Below, one piece after another: positions 12,889 to 13,092 of a stretch of 13,092 bases of DNA (positions within the stretch are counted from its first letter, which is position 1; each line of letters starts with the position of its first letter). The notes under the pieces were generated by a model. That model made no database searches, was not told the DNA's origin, and saw nothing but the letters and a program-made list of their open reading frames with translations. The position numbers and the translations under genes are program-made. Origin of the DNA: Candidatus Rifleibacteriota bacterium (GTDB lineage: Bacteria > UBP17 > UBA6191 > JACPRK01); the NCBI GenBank assembly GCA_016213865.1, contig JACQZL010000272.1, forward strand, positions 1-13,092, in the 5' to 3' direction.

Positions 12889-13092
12889 TCAGCCTCCGCC
12901 CCGGCGGCTTCTCCGCCAGAGGAGACCGACCGGCACGAGCGCGAGCAGCAGGAGCGTCGGCAGGCCGGCCCTCCAGCCCGCGGCCGGCACAAGGGCGCAC
13001 CCCCCGCCGCCTCGGCGGCTCCAGCCGGCTGTCTCCTGGGGTTGCGCGGCCTGCTGGGCCACGGCCAGGTAGACCGGCTCGCTGCGGTCTCC
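12889..13092 (-). CDS. C-terminal fragment of an envelope protein with a Cys/TM/Arg sorting-like tail
   Basis: The minus strand is open from the right edge (13092) to TGA 12891-12889, giving 67 residues that start GDRSEPVYLAVAQQAA and end with GGGGCALVPAAG, then WRAGLPTLLLLALVPVGLLW and RRSRRGGG. The tail has three parts: a Gly-rich segment with one Cys (fragment residue 32), a hydrophobic helix (about 43-59) and a basic cluster. This plan is shared by C-terminal sorting signals such as MYXO-CTERM, Synerg-CTERM and JDVT-CTERM. I cannot assign it to one. The rest of the protein lies outside the window and would be exported. No start codon occurs in this fragment. The support is an uninterrupted frame to the edge, a structured C-terminus and the hairpin beyond the stop. 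Confidence 0.65.
   Translation of the reverse strand, partial: GDRSEPVYLAVAQQAAQPQETAGWSRRGGGGCALVPAAGWRAGLPTLLLLALVPVGLLWRRSRRGGG

Overview
The window is very GC-rich (estimated near 68%), with strongly GC-biased third positions, long spacers between genes, several dispersed repeats and many non-overlapping transcription units. This fits a large-genome environmental bacterium. A planctomycete-like lineage is my best guess, but Myxococcota or Acidobacteriota would look similar and nothing here (no rRNA or tRNA) settles it.

Layout. A minus-strand gene for an exported protein starts at 124 and leaves by the left edge. A 716-bp spacer with several inverted repeats follows. Next are a LuxR-type regulator with a degenerate receiver domain (841-1491, +) and a large GH94/GH149/GH161-like inverting phosphorylase (1748-5095, +). 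Convergent to the latter is a ClC chloride channel/transporter with two CBS domains (5248-7035, -), which has the clearest promoter in the window (TTGACG-N17-TATGAT). A 711-bp divergent spacer carries copy A1 of a 77-79 bp dispersed repeat. A membrane protein with two DUF3592-like modules (7747-8643, +) and a DUF2723/GT117-like membrane glycosyltransferase with a C-terminal TPR (8760-10613, +) follow. Convergent to these is trehalose-6-phosphate phosphatase OtsB (10806-11660, -).

The right part holds an MNT/HEPN module on the minus strand. The nucleotidyltransferase with an N-terminal winged helix (12064-12648) looks intact. Its HEPN partner (12086 to about 11796) has an in-frame TAA and is cut off where repeat copy A2 begins, so the pair is now a lone nucleotidyltransferase beside a dead partner. 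Two strong hairpins separate this module from the 3' end of another minus-strand gene. That gene enters from the right edge and encodes a C-terminal Cys/transmembrane/Arg tail resembling an envelope-sorting signal.

Functional picture. Carbohydrate work recurs (beta-glucan-type phosphorylase, trehalose phosphatase, membrane glycosyltransferase), but the genes are in separate transcription units and I see no single pathway or operon. I found no convincing new multi-gene system. The items most worth a second look are the decayed HEPN gene with a repeat at its breakpoint, the two dispersed repeat families, the regulator lacking phosphorylation-pocket residues next to an unassigned phosphorylase, and the sorting-like tail at the right edge.
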